In this document: one piece after another, positions 48,404 through 56,732 of the stretch
Layout of the letters: each line of letters starts with the position of its first letter
Numbering within the stretch: the first letter of the stretch is position 1
Program-made: the position numbers and the translations under genes
The notes under the pieces: model-generated
The model's database searches: none
The model's input: the letters and a program-made list of their open reading frames with translations, nothing else
Told to the model about the DNA's origin: nothing
Source: Candidatus Accumulibacter similis
GTDB lineage: Bacteria; Pseudomonadota; Gammaproteobacteria; Burkholderiales; Rhodocyclaceae
Assembly (NCBI GenBank): GCA_013347225.1
Contig: CP054595.1
Coordinates: 806,001-870,000, forward strand
Reading direction: 5' to 3'
DNA length: 64,000 nt

Positions 48404-48680
48404 TCCGGGTGAGTGTGGCGCGGCACTCCGAGCCATCGCCGACTTGCCGCACCTCGCGAACCCGGTAACGCTGGCCCTGGATCGTCAGTTGATCGCCGTT
48501 CGCGGGCGCCAAACGCTGCGCCGGATAGCGGATGGTGTAGCCGCGGCTGACGCCGAGACCGTCGAGCACGTCCTCGTCGGGCGCGCGGAAGTCGACCCAG
48601 ACGACCATACCCGCACACTCCGCCGCGGTGAGGAGACCAGCTTGCGCCGCGGCGTCGTAGAGATCCGCGATGGTCGCCAT
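48396..48680 (-). CDS. Head-tail joining protein (gpFII-like)
   Basis: 94 residues from the ATG at 48680 (MATIADLYDAAAQAGLLTAA). It has the small beta-rich gpFII-type pattern (WVDFRAPDEDVLDGLGVSRG, GQRYRVREVRQVGDGSECRA). It connects head neck and tail. Position between capsid and tail terminator is as in lambda. Confidence 0.7.
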   Translation of the reverse strand: MATIADLYDAAAQAGLLTAAECAGMVVWVDFRAPDEDVLDGLGVSRGYTIRYPAQRLAPANGDQLTIQGQRYRVREVRQVGDGSECRATLTRIT

Positions 48681-48688
48681 GGCGAGGG

Positions 48689-49699
48689 TCACTGCATGAC
48701 GAGTTTCACGAGCACCCCGGGCCGGTGACACATTGGCAGCGGGTTCGACTGCGTGTGCAGGTCGGTGCCACGGTCGAACTTCCGCGGTTCCTGCTTGGCG
48801 TACAGCGGCTGCCCCAGGGTGTTCACCGTCTCGTTGAAGTCGGCTGGCGCGACGTAGGTGCCGAAGGTGTCCACCGTGCCCTGCGGGAAGCAATGACCTT
48901 CGCCGGCCTCGATGAAGCGACGGGAAACACCGCTGGCGTCGGTCGCCTGACCACGGTACTCCTCGAAGGTCAGCCCACCAAAGGTGAATCCCGCGCGCAT
49001 GTCGTTGATCAGCACCGCGCCCTGCTGCCAGTTCTCGTACGCCTTCTCGACCTTCGGATGGCCGGTCAGCTTCTCGAAGAACTCCGGCGAGACGAGACAG
49101 TGGATGCTGCTCATGAACTCGCCCAGCAGGTGGTCCTCGACGTGACGCAGCACCTCGGCACACTTCGCCTTGACGTTCGTCGTGTCGACGTTCAGCGCGA
49201 AGTTCACGGTCTTCGGCGTGATGGCGAACTCATCGAAGAGATCGACCAGCGTCGACCCATCGGCGTCCAGGATCACGCCTTTGAGCGCTCCCATGCGCAG
49301 GTGCTCCAGCGTGATCGCGTGCTTGTTGCGCATCGTCTCCAGATGCCGGGCCATCACGCCGGCGATCGTCTCGACCTCGGACTCACTGCCGAAGGCCCGC
49401 ACGCCCTGGACTTCCTCCGGCAGCACCACATCGTCGTGCGGGATGTGCGGCACGACGAACGGGCGCAGCGTGCGCTTCCCGCGGCGCCCGACGGTCCCGG
49501 GCGACCCCGGCGGCAGCGTCGGCAGCAGGTTCAGCACGCCATTGCGCTCCTCGACGATGAGTTGGCGCTGGCGCACCGGCTTGATCGGGAACAGGTTGAG
49601 CGCTTCCAGGCGCCCGTAGCGGTTCGGCAGCAGGTTGATCGCCACCGTCAACGCGGCCATCGAGAAGGCCGGCGTGTGAAAGGGATTGTTCATCGGCAT
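48689..49699 (-). CDS. Phage major capsid protein (lambda gpE-like)
   Basis: 336 residues. The HK97-like E-family pattern is clear: NLFPIKPVRQRQLIVEERNG, NLLPTLPPGSPGTVGRRGKR, VVPHIPHDDVVLPEEVQGVR, RNKHAITLEHLRMGALKGVI and the C-terminal EEYRGQATDASGVSRRFIEA, AKQEPRKFDRGTDLHTQSNP. It forms the icosahedral shell. Preceded by the decoration protein, as in lambda (D then E). Confidence 0.93.
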   Translation of the reverse strand: MPMNNPFHTPAFSMAALTVAINLLPNRYGRLEALNLFPIKPVRQRQLIVEERNGVLNLLPTLPPGSPGTVGRRGKRTLRPFVVPHIPHDDVVLPEEVQGVRAFGSESEVETIAGVMARHLETMRNKHAITLEHLRMGALKGVILDADGSTLVDLFDEFAITPKTVNFALNVDTTNVKAKCAEVLRHVEDHLLGEFMSSIHCLVSPEFFEKLTGHPKVEKAYENWQQGAVLINDMRAGFTFGGLTFEEYRGQATDASGVSRRFIEAGEGHCFPQGTVDTFGTYVAPADFNETVNTLGQPLYAKQEPRKFDRGTDLHTQSNPLPMCHRPGVLVKLVMQ

Positions 49700-49710
49700 G
49701 GCAGTTTCCT

Positions 49711-50088
49711 TCAGACGGAGGGACGAGCCAGGATCCCCAGGCTCTTCAGGGTGGCGAGCGCGGCGTTCTTCTCCGCAGGTGTGATGCCGAACGGCCAGAC
49801 CAGCGCGGTGTCGGCCACGACCGCGTGCCGGGCGACGATCAGGCCGTCGGGACGATCGGCGAGACGCGCGTCGACCGCCCCCAGCAGGACGCCGGTCGGC
49901 AGCTCGGTCCCGTCGCTGGCGGACGGATCGAGTGCCTTGACCTGGCCGGTCGCGGTCACCGACCCGACGACAGCACCCAGAGCCAGGTTCTGGCCCGCGG
50001 AGACGGTCACGCGATCACGCGAGTAGAGATTGGGCGCCTCGTACTTCAGGAGGTCGCCGAGGTTGTTGGCTTCGGTGAGGGCGGGCAT
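49711..50088 (-). CDS. Head decoration protein (gpD-like)
   Basis: 125 residues (MPALTEANNLGDLLKYEAPN, YSRDRVTVSAGQNLALGAVV). The beta-rich gpD-type fold is suggested by GAVVGSVTATGQVKALDPSA, TGVLLGAVDARLADRPDGLI and the TPAEKNAALATLKSLGI end. It trims and stabilises the expanded capsid. It lies four bases from the protease/scaffold gene. Confidence 0.85.
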   Translation of the reverse strand: MPALTEANNLGDLLKYEAPNLYSRDRVTVSAGQNLALGAVVGSVTATGQVKALDPSASDGTELPTGVLLGAVDARLADRPDGLIVARHAVVADTALVWPFGITPAEKNAALATLKSLGILARPSV

Positions 50089-50091
50089 GGA

Positions 50092-50451
50092 TCAGTCCTT
50101 TCCGGTGAGTTTCTTGACCGCCTGGATCAGCGGGTTGTGGTCGGGATGGGCTTCGCGAGCCGGGGCATCCGGAGCGAGGCGCGAGTCGATTTCGAGACCC
50201 TCGGCGCGTGCCGCCAGGAGCGCGCGGCGCACCTCCGCGGCACTGGCTCCTTGCGCCAGGAAGGTCACGATGCGCTGCGGATAACCTGCCAATTGGCACA
50301 GTTCGGCGATCGCCAGGGCCTCGGCGCGCGTAGCGTCGATGGCCGACTGGACGGCGGCGGCGTCGGGCGTCTCTCGCGTGTCGGGGGACGTGGTGGGTGC
50401 GGCTGGTGCCGCGGGCTGCTGCGGGACGTCTGGGGTGATGCGGTCGGTCAT
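50092..50451 (-). CDS. Nested scaffold protein (Nu3-like), same frame as the protease
   Basis: 119 residues from an in-frame ATG at 50451 (MTDRITPDVPQQPAAPAAP). A strong ribosome binding site, AGGAGG, lies eight bases upstream, as expected for independent synthesis. This is the lambda C/Nu3 layout, in which the protease carries the scaffold as its C-terminal part and the scaffold is also produced alone in excess. It would line the inside of the prohead and be degraded by the protease. Confidence 0.75.
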   Translation of the reverse strand: MTDRITPDVPQQPAAPAAPTTSPDTRETPDAAAVQSAIDATRAEALAIAELCQLAGYPQRIVTFLAQGASAAEVRRALLAARAEGLEIDSRLAPDAPAREAHPDHNPLIQAVKKLTGKD

Positions 50452-51351
50452 GGTGGAAACCTCCTGGGAGAGAAGGGAAGAAGCAAGGAGCGATCGGCCG
50501 GCCGTGAGCGAGCGCCCCGGCGAACGACGAGCAGCCAGAAACACGCCGAAGTCGGTGACCGCCTCGTCGAAGCTGCCCTGGCCGTCGGCCAGACCGGCGT
50601 TCAGCGCTTCGGGACCGAAGTACAGTCCGGCCTGGGTGGCGCGCACGACGGCCGCATCGAGGTCACGCATCGTCGCGACGTGATCGATGAAGATCCCGTA
50701 CAGCCGGTCGACTTCGGTCTGCAGTCGGCCATGCGCGGCCGGGTGAAGCGGTTCGTGCGGCGAGAAGTCGTTCTTCTGCTCGCCGGCGGTGATCGCCGTG
50801 TAGCGGTAGCCCTGCTGGGCATCGCGCGCCGATTGGTCGACGTGCAGCGCGATGACGCCGATCGAGCCGACGCCGCCGGTCTGGGTGACGTACACCCGGG
50901 AGGCGGCCGAGGCGAGGACGTAGGCCCCCGAGAAGGCCGAGTCGGCGGCGATCGCCCAGACCGGCTTGACGGCGTTCGCCGAGCAGATTCGTTGCCCGAG
51001 CTCGAAGACCCCACCCGCCTCGCCGCCGGGAGAGTCGACGTCGAGCAGGATGCCGGTCACCTCGGGGTTGGCCACCGCGGCGTCCAGGAGCGACCCAATC
51101 TCACCGTAGGACGTCAGGCCCGAGGCGGCTTCGAGCCCCAGCGTCCGGCGCACCAGCGTGCCATAGACCGGAATCACGGCAATGCCGGGCGGCGCGTCGG
51201 GCGCTACTCGCGGCGAAGGGAGTGCGACGGCTGCGTGCGGTTCGGGCCAACCGATGCGCGCTCCGAGCACGGCGAGCAGGACGTCGAGCTTGGCCTGAGC
51301 GAGCAAGAGCGGCGTCCCATAGAGACGGGACGCCAGGTGTACGAGCGGCAT
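50092..51351 (-). CDS. Prohead S49 protease with C-terminal scaffold region
   Basis: 419 residues from the ATG at 51351 (MPLVHLASRLYGTPLLLAQA), choosing the family-like start over the Arg/Thr-rich longer frame. The S49 (SppA/ClpP-like) core has LLDVDSPGGEAGGV, the Ser nucleophile region AADSAFSGAYVLASAAS and the Lys of TQTGGVGSIGVIALHVD. After about residue 300 comes a Pro/Ala-rich and then helical scaffold (QPAAPAAPTTSPDTRETPDA, AEALAIAELCQLAGYPQRI). The enzyme matures the prohead. The scaffold part can also be made alone from an internal start. Confidence 0.88.
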   Translation of the reverse strand: MPLVHLASRLYGTPLLLAQAKLDVLLAVLGARIGWPEPHAAVALPSPRVAPDAPPGIAVIPVYGTLVRRTLGLEAASGLTSYGEIGSLLDAAVANPEVTGILLDVDSPGGEAGGVFELGQRICSANAVKPVWAIAADSAFSGAYVLASAASRVYVTQTGGVGSIGVIALHVDQSARDAQQGYRYTAITAGEQKNDFSPHEPLHPAAHGRLQTEVDRLYGIFIDHVATMRDLDAAVVRATQAGLYFGPEALNAGLADGQGSFDEAVTDFGVFLAARRSPGRSLTAGRSLLASSLLSQEVSTMTDRITPDVPQQPAAPAAPTTSPDTRETPDAAAVQSAIDATRAEALAIAELCQLAGYPQRIVTFLAQGASAAEVRRALLAARAEGLEIDSRLAPDAPAREAHPDHNPLIQAVKKLTGKD

Positions 51352-51352
51352 G

Positions 51353-52831
51353 TCAGGATTCCTGTGGATCGGGTGGCGGCGCCGGAGCCACCGCCGGCTC
51401 GTTCTGGTTGTCGTAGCGCGGGTCGCTGTCGAACCGCAGTCCCAGCGCATCCGCCCGGGCGTTGTCGGCGGCAATCTCGCGGTCGATGTCCTCGGCGTCG
51501 TAACCAAACGACGAGATTGCTTCCGAGCGGCTCGTGAGCCCCGCCCGGATGGCGAGCTTCAGGGCGTTGAACTCTTTCTGCGGATCGACCCACTGCCAGC
51601 CTTGCGGGATCCACTTCGCCGTGAGGTAGGGGCGCGGCTCCCGGGCAAACCCCGGCGCGTCGATTCGCCCGGCCAACACCGCCTGCTCCAGCCACGCGCG
51701 CCACACCGGCCGGCAGAGCTGGTGCACGATCACGCCGTGCTGCAGCATCTCGCATCGCCGGCGGAATTCGAGGAGGCCGGCGCGGATGCTGGAGTAGTTC
51801 ACCCCGGTGAGATCGCCGGTCAGTTGCTCGTAGGTGATGCCGATCGCGGCGGCCACCGCGCGGAACTGATTGCGCAGGAACTCACTGTAGCTGCCGCCGA
51901 GGTCGGCCGGGTCGGAGAACTTGATGTCTTCGCCGGGCTCGAGGATCTGCAGCGTGCCGGGTTCGAGCCCGGCGAGCGCCACACCGGCGGCGTCGGCCAG
52001 GCCTTCGCCCATCAGGTTGTCTTCGGGACTCTGGCGCGTGATGAAGCCGGCGAACATCGCGGCCGTCTTCTTGCGCACCAGTTCGGCGTCGTCGTACTGG
52101 TCGAGTTCGTGGAGCTTGACCAGCGCCCGTGCGAGCCAGGGCTCGCCGCGGATCTGGCCGGGTCGCAGCGGCCGGTAGAGATGGATGATCTCGCCGGCCG
52201 GCACGCGCACGGTGTCGAGTCCACCGGCACCCGACATCGGCGACAGCGCTCCGTCTTCGGGGTGCGAACGGTACAGGTGGTACGCCACCCGCTGCCCAAG
52301 CCGATTGAACTCGATGCCGGCGCGCACGACGTTACCGCTCTCGGCGACGGTGTTGAGCGTGACTGGCAGATGCTCCGGTTCGAGCACCTGCAGCTGGAGC
52401 GGGACCACCAGGCCGTCCTCGATGCGGCGGTAGCGCAGACGGAGCAGCGCTTCACCGCCTTCGAGCATCGCCCGGCAGGCGAGCGCCTGCAGGCCGTAGA
52501 AATCGGTGAGTCCGGCGGCGTCGGCCTCTTCGGTCCAGTCCCGGAAGAGTGCCTGCAAGCGCTCGCGCAGAACAACGTCGGTGACCATCGACTGCGGCTT
52601 GATGCCGGTGCCGATGGCGTTGGCGACGAAGGCATCCAGCGCCGCCGCGGCCCAGGGATTGCGGCGCACGAGATCGCGACTCTTGGCGCGCAGTTCCGTC
52701 TGCGTCGACAGCAGGGCGGCAATCGCCCCCGGGTTGCCGGGCATCCAGGCGAGCGTGCGCCGCCCGCTGCCGGTGCCGTCGTAGATCGGCAGGCTCGCGA
52801 AGCTGGCCTTGATCCGCGTCCAGAAGCTCAT
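51353..52831 (-). CDS. Phage portal protein (lambda gpB-like)
   Basis: 492 residues from the ATG at 52831 (MSFWTRIKASFASLPIYDGT), overlapping the gpW-like stop. Lambda-family portal motifs: RDLVRRNPWAAAALDAFVAN, IGTGIKPQS, EIIHLYRPLRPGQIRGEPWL, KKTAAMFAGFITRQ, YEQLTGDLTGVNYSSIRAGL. It forms the dodecameric ring at one capsid vertex through which DNA enters. The C-terminus is disordered, Pro-rich. Confidence 0.93.
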   Translation of the reverse strand: MSFWTRIKASFASLPIYDGTGSGRRTLAWMPGNPGAIAALLSTQTELRAKSRDLVRRNPWAAAALDAFVANAIGTGIKPQSMVTDVVLRERLQALFRDWTEEADAAGLTDFYGLQALACRAMLEGGEALLRLRYRRIEDGLVVPLQLQVLEPEHLPVTLNTVAESGNVVRAGIEFNRLGQRVAYHLYRSHPEDGALSPMSGAGGLDTVRVPAGEIIHLYRPLRPGQIRGEPWLARALVKLHELDQYDDAELVRKKTAAMFAGFITRQSPEDNLMGEGLADAAGVALAGLEPGTLQILEPGEDIKFSDPADLGGSYSEFLRNQFRAVAAAIGITYEQLTGDLTGVNYSSIRAGLLEFRRRCEMLQHGVIVHQLCRPVWRAWLEQAVLAGRIDAPGFAREPRPYLTAKWIPQGWQWVDPQKEFNALKLAIRAGLTSRSEAISSFGYDAEDIDREIAADNARADALGLRFDSDPRYDNQNEPAVAPAPPPDPQES

Positions 52832-53037
52832 CAGAAACCCTTGTCGGTGGTCACGCGGATCTGGCGCGTGCGCCGTGCGCCGGCCGCGCGGGCGAGAGAC
52901 GCCTCGACCTCGCGGATCGCCGCCTGGATCTCGTCGACACTGCGGTACTCGACGGTCTTGTCGCCAAAGCTCACGCGCTTCTCGCCGGTCGCCAGCGCCT
53001 TCTGCAGCGCGAGCAGTTGTTCGTTGCTGTAGGGCAT
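52831..53037 (-). CDS. gpW-like head-tail joining protein
   Basis: 68 residues from the ATG at 53037: MPYSNEQLLALQKALATGEK, RVSFGDKTVEYRSVDEIQAA. Length and pattern (helix, beta hairpin around GDKTVEYRS, helix) match gpW, which is placed between terminase and portal in lambda. It fills the gap between portal and tail and is needed for tail attachment. Its stop overlaps the portal start (ATGA). Confidence 0.88.
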   Translation of the reverse strand: MPYSNEQLLALQKALATGEKRVSFGDKTVEYRSVDEIQAAIREVEASLARAAGARRTRQIRVTTDKGF

Positions 53038-53048
53038 GCTTGGGGATC

Positions 53049-55013
53049 TCAATTGAGCCAGCGGCTGCGGATGACGCGCCGGGTGGTCCGTCGGGTCCCA
53101 GAAGCGGCGAGGCCACCGCTGGGGGTGGCCTCGGGGTCCGGGGTCGGCAGAGTACTGCGCGGTTCGTCGGGCGGCGCGAGACCCAGCTGTCGTTCGAGTT
53201 CGCGCCAGTGCCGTTCTTCGAAGCGGTCGAGACCGGCGGCGGCAGCGGCGGCGCGCGCGTAAACCAGGGCATCCAAACCATCGTTCCGCTCGCGCATCTT
53301 CTGCCACTCGCGCACCGCAAAGCCTCTGCGGTCGCGACGGGTGACCAGCTGCTCGGCACAGAGCTGCTGCAAGTACTCGGCGTCGACCTTCGGCAGATGG
53401 ACGTAGCCCGCGGGGTAGCGCACGGTGCTCCCGTCTTCGGAGACCTCCGGCGTCTTCTTCAGGTTGTTGTACAGCTCCAGCTTCGCGATGCCGCCAACGA
53501 CCGAGAACAGCTTGATGCCGCGACGCAGCCGCTTGCCACCCAGCGACACTTCCACCGCCGTCGGTGTGCCGATCAGGGCCGCGCCACGGGCGATACCCTT
53601 GACCGCCATCAGTCGCGGATCGTGGCAGGCGCGGACGAAGGCATACGCTTCCTGCGTCGCGAAGCCGGTGTCCAGCGCGAATCGGGCGAGCGGCACCTGC
53701 GCGCCCGAGGCGTGCGTCCAGGTTTCGTTGATCAGTGCGCCGAGCTGTTTCCAGACGGTGTCGCGGGCGGTGTCGCCCATCAGCACGCGGTGCTCGACGA
53801 GCCACGACTCCTTGCCGCGGCCGAAGGACCAGATCGACGCTTCGATGCGATCCTTCTGCACGTCGGCGCCACCCACCAGCAGCAGGCCGCCGGCGGGGAT
53901 GCGGCCGATCGGGTAGTCCTCCCGACGCTCCAGCAACCGCTGCCAGTCCGGCGCTTCGCCTTCCTCGACCCAGGTCTCGCCGAGTTCGGTGTTCTTGAAC
54001 GTCTTGATCGCTGCCGAGGAACCGGACTCCTGGCGCACCGCACTCTCCCAGGCGGCGGCGATCTCCCGCCAGCTGCGCCAGCCGATCGGGCTGTACAGAC
54101 TGGAGAGGTGAAAACCGGCGGTCTTGCCGCTCGCGGGTGCCAGCGCCCGCCACTCGCCTTGCTCCAGCATGCGCGCCTTGTGATGCTCGGCGATGGGTTG
54201 TTCGCAGGACTCGCAGACGTAGGCCGCGGTCTCCGGCCGGCCCTTCTCCCAGCGCAGTTGCTCGAAGCGCAACCATTGGCGATGACCGCAGTGCGGGCAC
54301 GGCAGGAAGTAGCGCCGCTGGTCGCTGGCTTCATACTCGCGTTCGATCGCGCTCGCCCCGGCGATCGTCGGCGTCGAGACGATGAAGATCTTGCGGCGCG
54401 CAAAGGTGCGGGTACGGGCTTCGGCCAACGAGATGGCATCGCCCTCGCCGTCGACGTCGGTCGGATAGCCATCGACCTCGTCGAGAAAGAGGTAGCGGAC
54501 CGGCATCGAGCGCAGCCCGACCGCACTGTTGGCGCCGGTCATCACCAGCACGCCACCGCGGAATTCCTTCGCCAGGATCGTGTTGCCGGCATCGCGGCTG
54601 CGGGCTGGCGCGATCCGCTCGGCCAGGACCGGCGATTCCTCGATCAGCGGGTCGATACGCTGCTTCGAGTTGCGCTTCGCCATATCGACGGTCGGCGAGA
54701 CGGCCATCATCGGACCGGGCGCGTGGTGGATCACGTAGCCGATCCAGTTGTTGCCCATCTCCGTCGCGCCCAGCTGTGCGCCCTTCATGAAGACGATCCG
54801 CTCGACCGGCGAGGTCGGCGACAGGCAGTCCATGATCGCCTTCAGATACGGCGTGCGGCTCGTGCGCCAGCGGCCTGGTTCCGCCGAGGCCTTGCTGGAG
54901 AGCATCCGGTGGCGGTCGGCCCACTCGGACACGGTGAGCAGCGGGTCGGGCATCAAGCCTTCGCGCCAGACTCGCTCGATGTCGAGTGCGCCGTCGTAGT
55001 CCCATTCAACCAT
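53049..55013 (-). CDS. terL: Terminase large subunit (lambda gpA-like)
   Basis: 654 residues from the ATG at 55013 (MVEWDYDGALDIERVW), overlapping the small-subunit stop. The ATPase region has the Walker-A-like KGAQLGATEMGNNW and the acidic LFLDEVDGYPTDVDG (Walker B), followed by a C-rich zinc-like CPHCGHRQWLRFEQ ... CESCEQP and the nuclease domain (GGADVQKDRIEASIW, RFALDTGFATQEAY). It packages DNA into the prohead and cuts it at cos-type sites in lambda relatives. The C-terminal tail (about 40 residues) is low-complexity. Confidence 0.93.
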   Translation of the reverse strand: MVEWDYDGALDIERVWREGLMPDPLLTVSEWADRHRMLSSKASAEPGRWRTSRTPYLKAIMDCLSPTSPVERIVFMKGAQLGATEMGNNWIGYVIHHAPGPMMAVSPTVDMAKRNSKQRIDPLIEESPVLAERIAPARSRDAGNTILAKEFRGGVLVMTGANSAVGLRSMPVRYLFLDEVDGYPTDVDGEGDAISLAEARTRTFARRKIFIVSTPTIAGASAIEREYEASDQRRYFLPCPHCGHRQWLRFEQLRWEKGRPETAAYVCESCEQPIAEHHKARMLEQGEWRALAPASGKTAGFHLSSLYSPIGWRSWREIAAAWESAVRQESGSSAAIKTFKNTELGETWVEEGEAPDWQRLLERREDYPIGRIPAGGLLLVGGADVQKDRIEASIWSFGRGKESWLVEHRVLMGDTARDTVWKQLGALINETWTHASGAQVPLARFALDTGFATQEAYAFVRACHDPRLMAVKGIARGAALIGTPTAVEVSLGGKRLRRGIKLFSVVGGIAKLELYNNLKKTPEVSEDGSTVRYPAGYVHLPKVDAEYLQQLCAEQLVTRRDRRGFAVREWQKMRERNDGLDALVYARAAAAAAGLDRFEERHWRELERQLGLAPPDEPRSTLPTPDPEATPSGGLAASGTRRTTRRVIRSRWLN

Positions 55014-55543
55014 CAGTCCACCCGCGGACGAAGTTCGCCCAGCTCCTGCAAGTGCTGGCGCACCGCGCCGTCGAGCGCGATGTGCAGGTCGTGGGGATCG
55101 ACCCCGAGCTGCGAGGCCATCTGCGCCGAGACGCGCGCCGGCCAGTTGAGCCAGGCATCGCGCTCGGCCCGTGCCAGCTTGAAGACTTGGGCGAGGGCCT
55201 GCGCGCGGTCGATCAGGTCGCCCTTGAGTTGCGCCAGCCGCACCTTGTTGGTCTGCGCCTTGACGACCTCGTTGACGGTTCGTGCCTGGAGCAGCGACGT
55301 GCCGCCCGCGGCGAACGTCGGCGTCGCTGCTTCGCTTGCGGGTTCCCGCACGGCGACCGTCTCGGCCCGTCGCGTCGTGCCCGCGCGGGGCGTCTCCGAA
55401 TTCCTCGCCCAATCCCGGTCGGCGCGGTCGGGATCGACGGTGCCGTCGGCCTCCGGCGTGATCCGCCCGGCGCGGATGGCCTTGTGGACGGCCGTGTCCG
55501 AAACCCCACGGTGCCGGGCGTAGGCGCGAATCGACAGCCCCAT
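55013..55543 (-). CDS. terS: Terminase small subunit
   Basis: 176 residues from the ATG at 55543 (MGLSIRAYARHRGVSDTAVH). The N-terminus is an HTH (AYARHRGVSDTAVHKAIRAG) that binds the packaging site; a linker (ETPRAGTTRRAETVAVREPA) and helical oligomerisation region (KVRLAQLKGDLIDRAQALAQ; ERDAWLNWPARVSAQMASQL) follow. Its start is 71 bp from the ATG of a tiny divergent-leader frame on the same strand. It is the first gene of the late operon. Confidence 0.85.
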   Translation of the reverse strand: MGLSIRAYARHRGVSDTAVHKAIRAGRITPEADGTVDPDRADRDWARNSETPRAGTTRRAETVAVREPASEAATPTFAAGGTSLLQARTVNEVVKAQTNKVRLAQLKGDLIDRAQALAQVFKLARAERDAWLNWPARVSAQMASQLGVDPHDLHIALDGAVRQHLQELGELRPRVD

Positions 55544-55551
55544 GATCGTCC

Positions 55552-55614
55552 TCAAGCCGTGCCGCGGTGCTCCATCAGAAAACGCTTGGCTTCTGTTTCG
55601 AACAGCGCGTTCAT
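55552..55614 (-). other. 20-codon frame (MNALFETEAK...) before terS, antisense to leader copy 1
   Basis: ATG at 55614, stop 55554-55552, nine bases before the terS ATG. The same MNAL(F)..EAK pattern can be read on the - strand of five of the six leader copies (copy 5 has a stop), because the 47-bp leader is conserved. It could be a leader peptide of terS or just the shadow of the + strand leader. Confidence 0.3.
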
Positions 55615-55629
55615 GTGTTCGTCATCAAC
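55583..55629 (+). promoter_or_regulatory. Leader repeat copy 1 (before DUF932 gene)
   Basis: 47-bp block CGCTTGGC-(N30)-GTCATCAAC with the internal constant CAGCGCGTTCAT; 66 bp from block start to the DUF932 ATG. A -35-like TTGGCT lies 17 bp from GTTCAT, and TCAT recurs 11 bp later. Full family described in the findings. Confidence 0.7.
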
Positions 55630-55648
55630 CACCGCCGAGGAGAACACC

Positions 55649-56638
55649 ATGGCACACCAAATCGACTTCACCACCGGCCAGGCCGCCATCGCCTACGCGA
55701 CCGGATCCGAAACCCCCTGGCATGGCCTGGGACAGACCGTGGACCCGCATGCCCCGGTCGAGGTCTGGCAGAAGGCCGCCCAGCTCGAATGGCAGGCGCT
55801 GCGCGCCGAAGTCCAGTTCGACAGCAGCGTCTCCGGTGGCCGCGAGACCTACACCGACAAGCACGTGCTGTACCGCAGCGACTGCGGCGCACCCTTGTCG
55901 GTGGTCTCGTCGGACTACCGGGTGGTCCAGCCCGCGGACATCCTCCACTTCTTCGGCGAACTGGCGGCAGCCAGGCAGTTCAGCATCGAGACGGTCGGCG
56001 CGCTGATGGCGGGGCGGCGCATCTGGGCGCTGGGCCGCGTCGGCGACAACGCCCGCATCCTCGACGACGAGGTCGCGCCCTACCTGCTGCTCGCCACCTC
56101 CTACGACGGTACGATGGCCACCGTCGCCCGCTTCACGACGGTCCGGGTGGTCTGCAACAACACGCTGCAGGCCTGCCTGCGCAACGCCTCGTCGCAGAGG
56201 CAGGTAACCATCTCGCACCAGGCGATCTTCGATCCCAAGGAAGTCCGCGCCGACCTGGGGATCGCCCTCAACGCCTGGGAGGAGTTCCAGCACAAGGCCG
56301 GGCTGATGGCCCAGCGGAAACTGAGCACCCTCGAGACCGACGCCTGGTTGCTGGATCTCTTCCAACCCTTCATGCCCTACGGCCAGACCTACTCGCCCGA
56401 ACAGGTCCGGAAGTCGAAGGGCTACCGCCGCATCCTCGACCTCTTCGCCGGCGAGATGATCGGCGGCGCCCAGGACGCCACGGACCGGACCCTTTGGGGA
56501 CTGCTCAACGCCACGACCGAGTACATCGACCACGAGAAGGGCCGCATGCAGGACAACCGCCTGAACGCTGCCTGGTTTGGCCCGGGCGCCCGGTTCAAGG
56601 ATCATGCCTTTGCCCTGGCCGAGAAGCTGGTGGCGTAG
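55649..56638 (+). CDS. DUF932 (phage/plasmid-like TIGR03299) protein
   Basis: 329 residues, GAGGAG in front of the ATG at 55649. Family signatures: ETPWHGLGQTVDPHAPVEVW, LYRSDCGAPLSVVSSDYRVV, GRRIWALGRVGDNARILDDE, RFTTVRVVCNNTLQACLRNA and VRKSKGYRRILDLFAGEMIG. DUF932 proteins are common in phages and plasmids; one lineage is linked to recombination, but the role is not settled. It is the first of the + strand accessory genes and diverges from terS. Confidence 0.88.
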   Translation: MAHQIDFTTGQAAIAYATGSETPWHGLGQTVDPHAPVEVWQKAAQLEWQALRAEVQFDSSVSGGRETYTDKHVLYRSDCGAPLSVVSSDYRVVQPADILHFFGELAAARQFSIETVGALMAGRRIWALGRVGDNARILDDEVAPYLLLATSYDGTMATVARFTTVRVVCNNTLQACLRNASSQRQVTISHQAIFDPKEVRADLGIALNAWEEFQHKAGLMAQRKLSTLETDAWLLDLFQPFMPYGQTYSPEQVRKSKGYRRILDLFAGEMIGGAQDATDRTLWGLLNATTEYIDHEKGRMQDNRLNAAWFGPGARFKDHAFALAEKLVA

Positions 56639-56667
56639 ACGACAGCCGATGGAAGCCAAGCAGAAAC

Positions 56668-56714
56668 CGCTTGGCTTCCCCCGCGCACAGCGTGTTCATA
56701 CGCATGTCATCAAC
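56668..56714 (+). promoter_or_regulatory. Leader repeat copy 2 (before DUF3489 gene)
   Basis: Same ungapped 47-bp block, with GTGTTCAT in place of GCGTTCAT; 65 bp from block start to the ATG. The frame LGF...QRVH...VIN is open through to the gene start here and reads in frame into it. Confidence 0.7.
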
Positions 56715-56732
56715 CACATCGAGGAGCCCGAC

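Noticed and set aside
52809..55523. 904-residue + strand frame opposite terL and terS
   Set aside because: Antisense to conserved terminase genes; low-complexity Arg/Ala/Asp translation, no motif.
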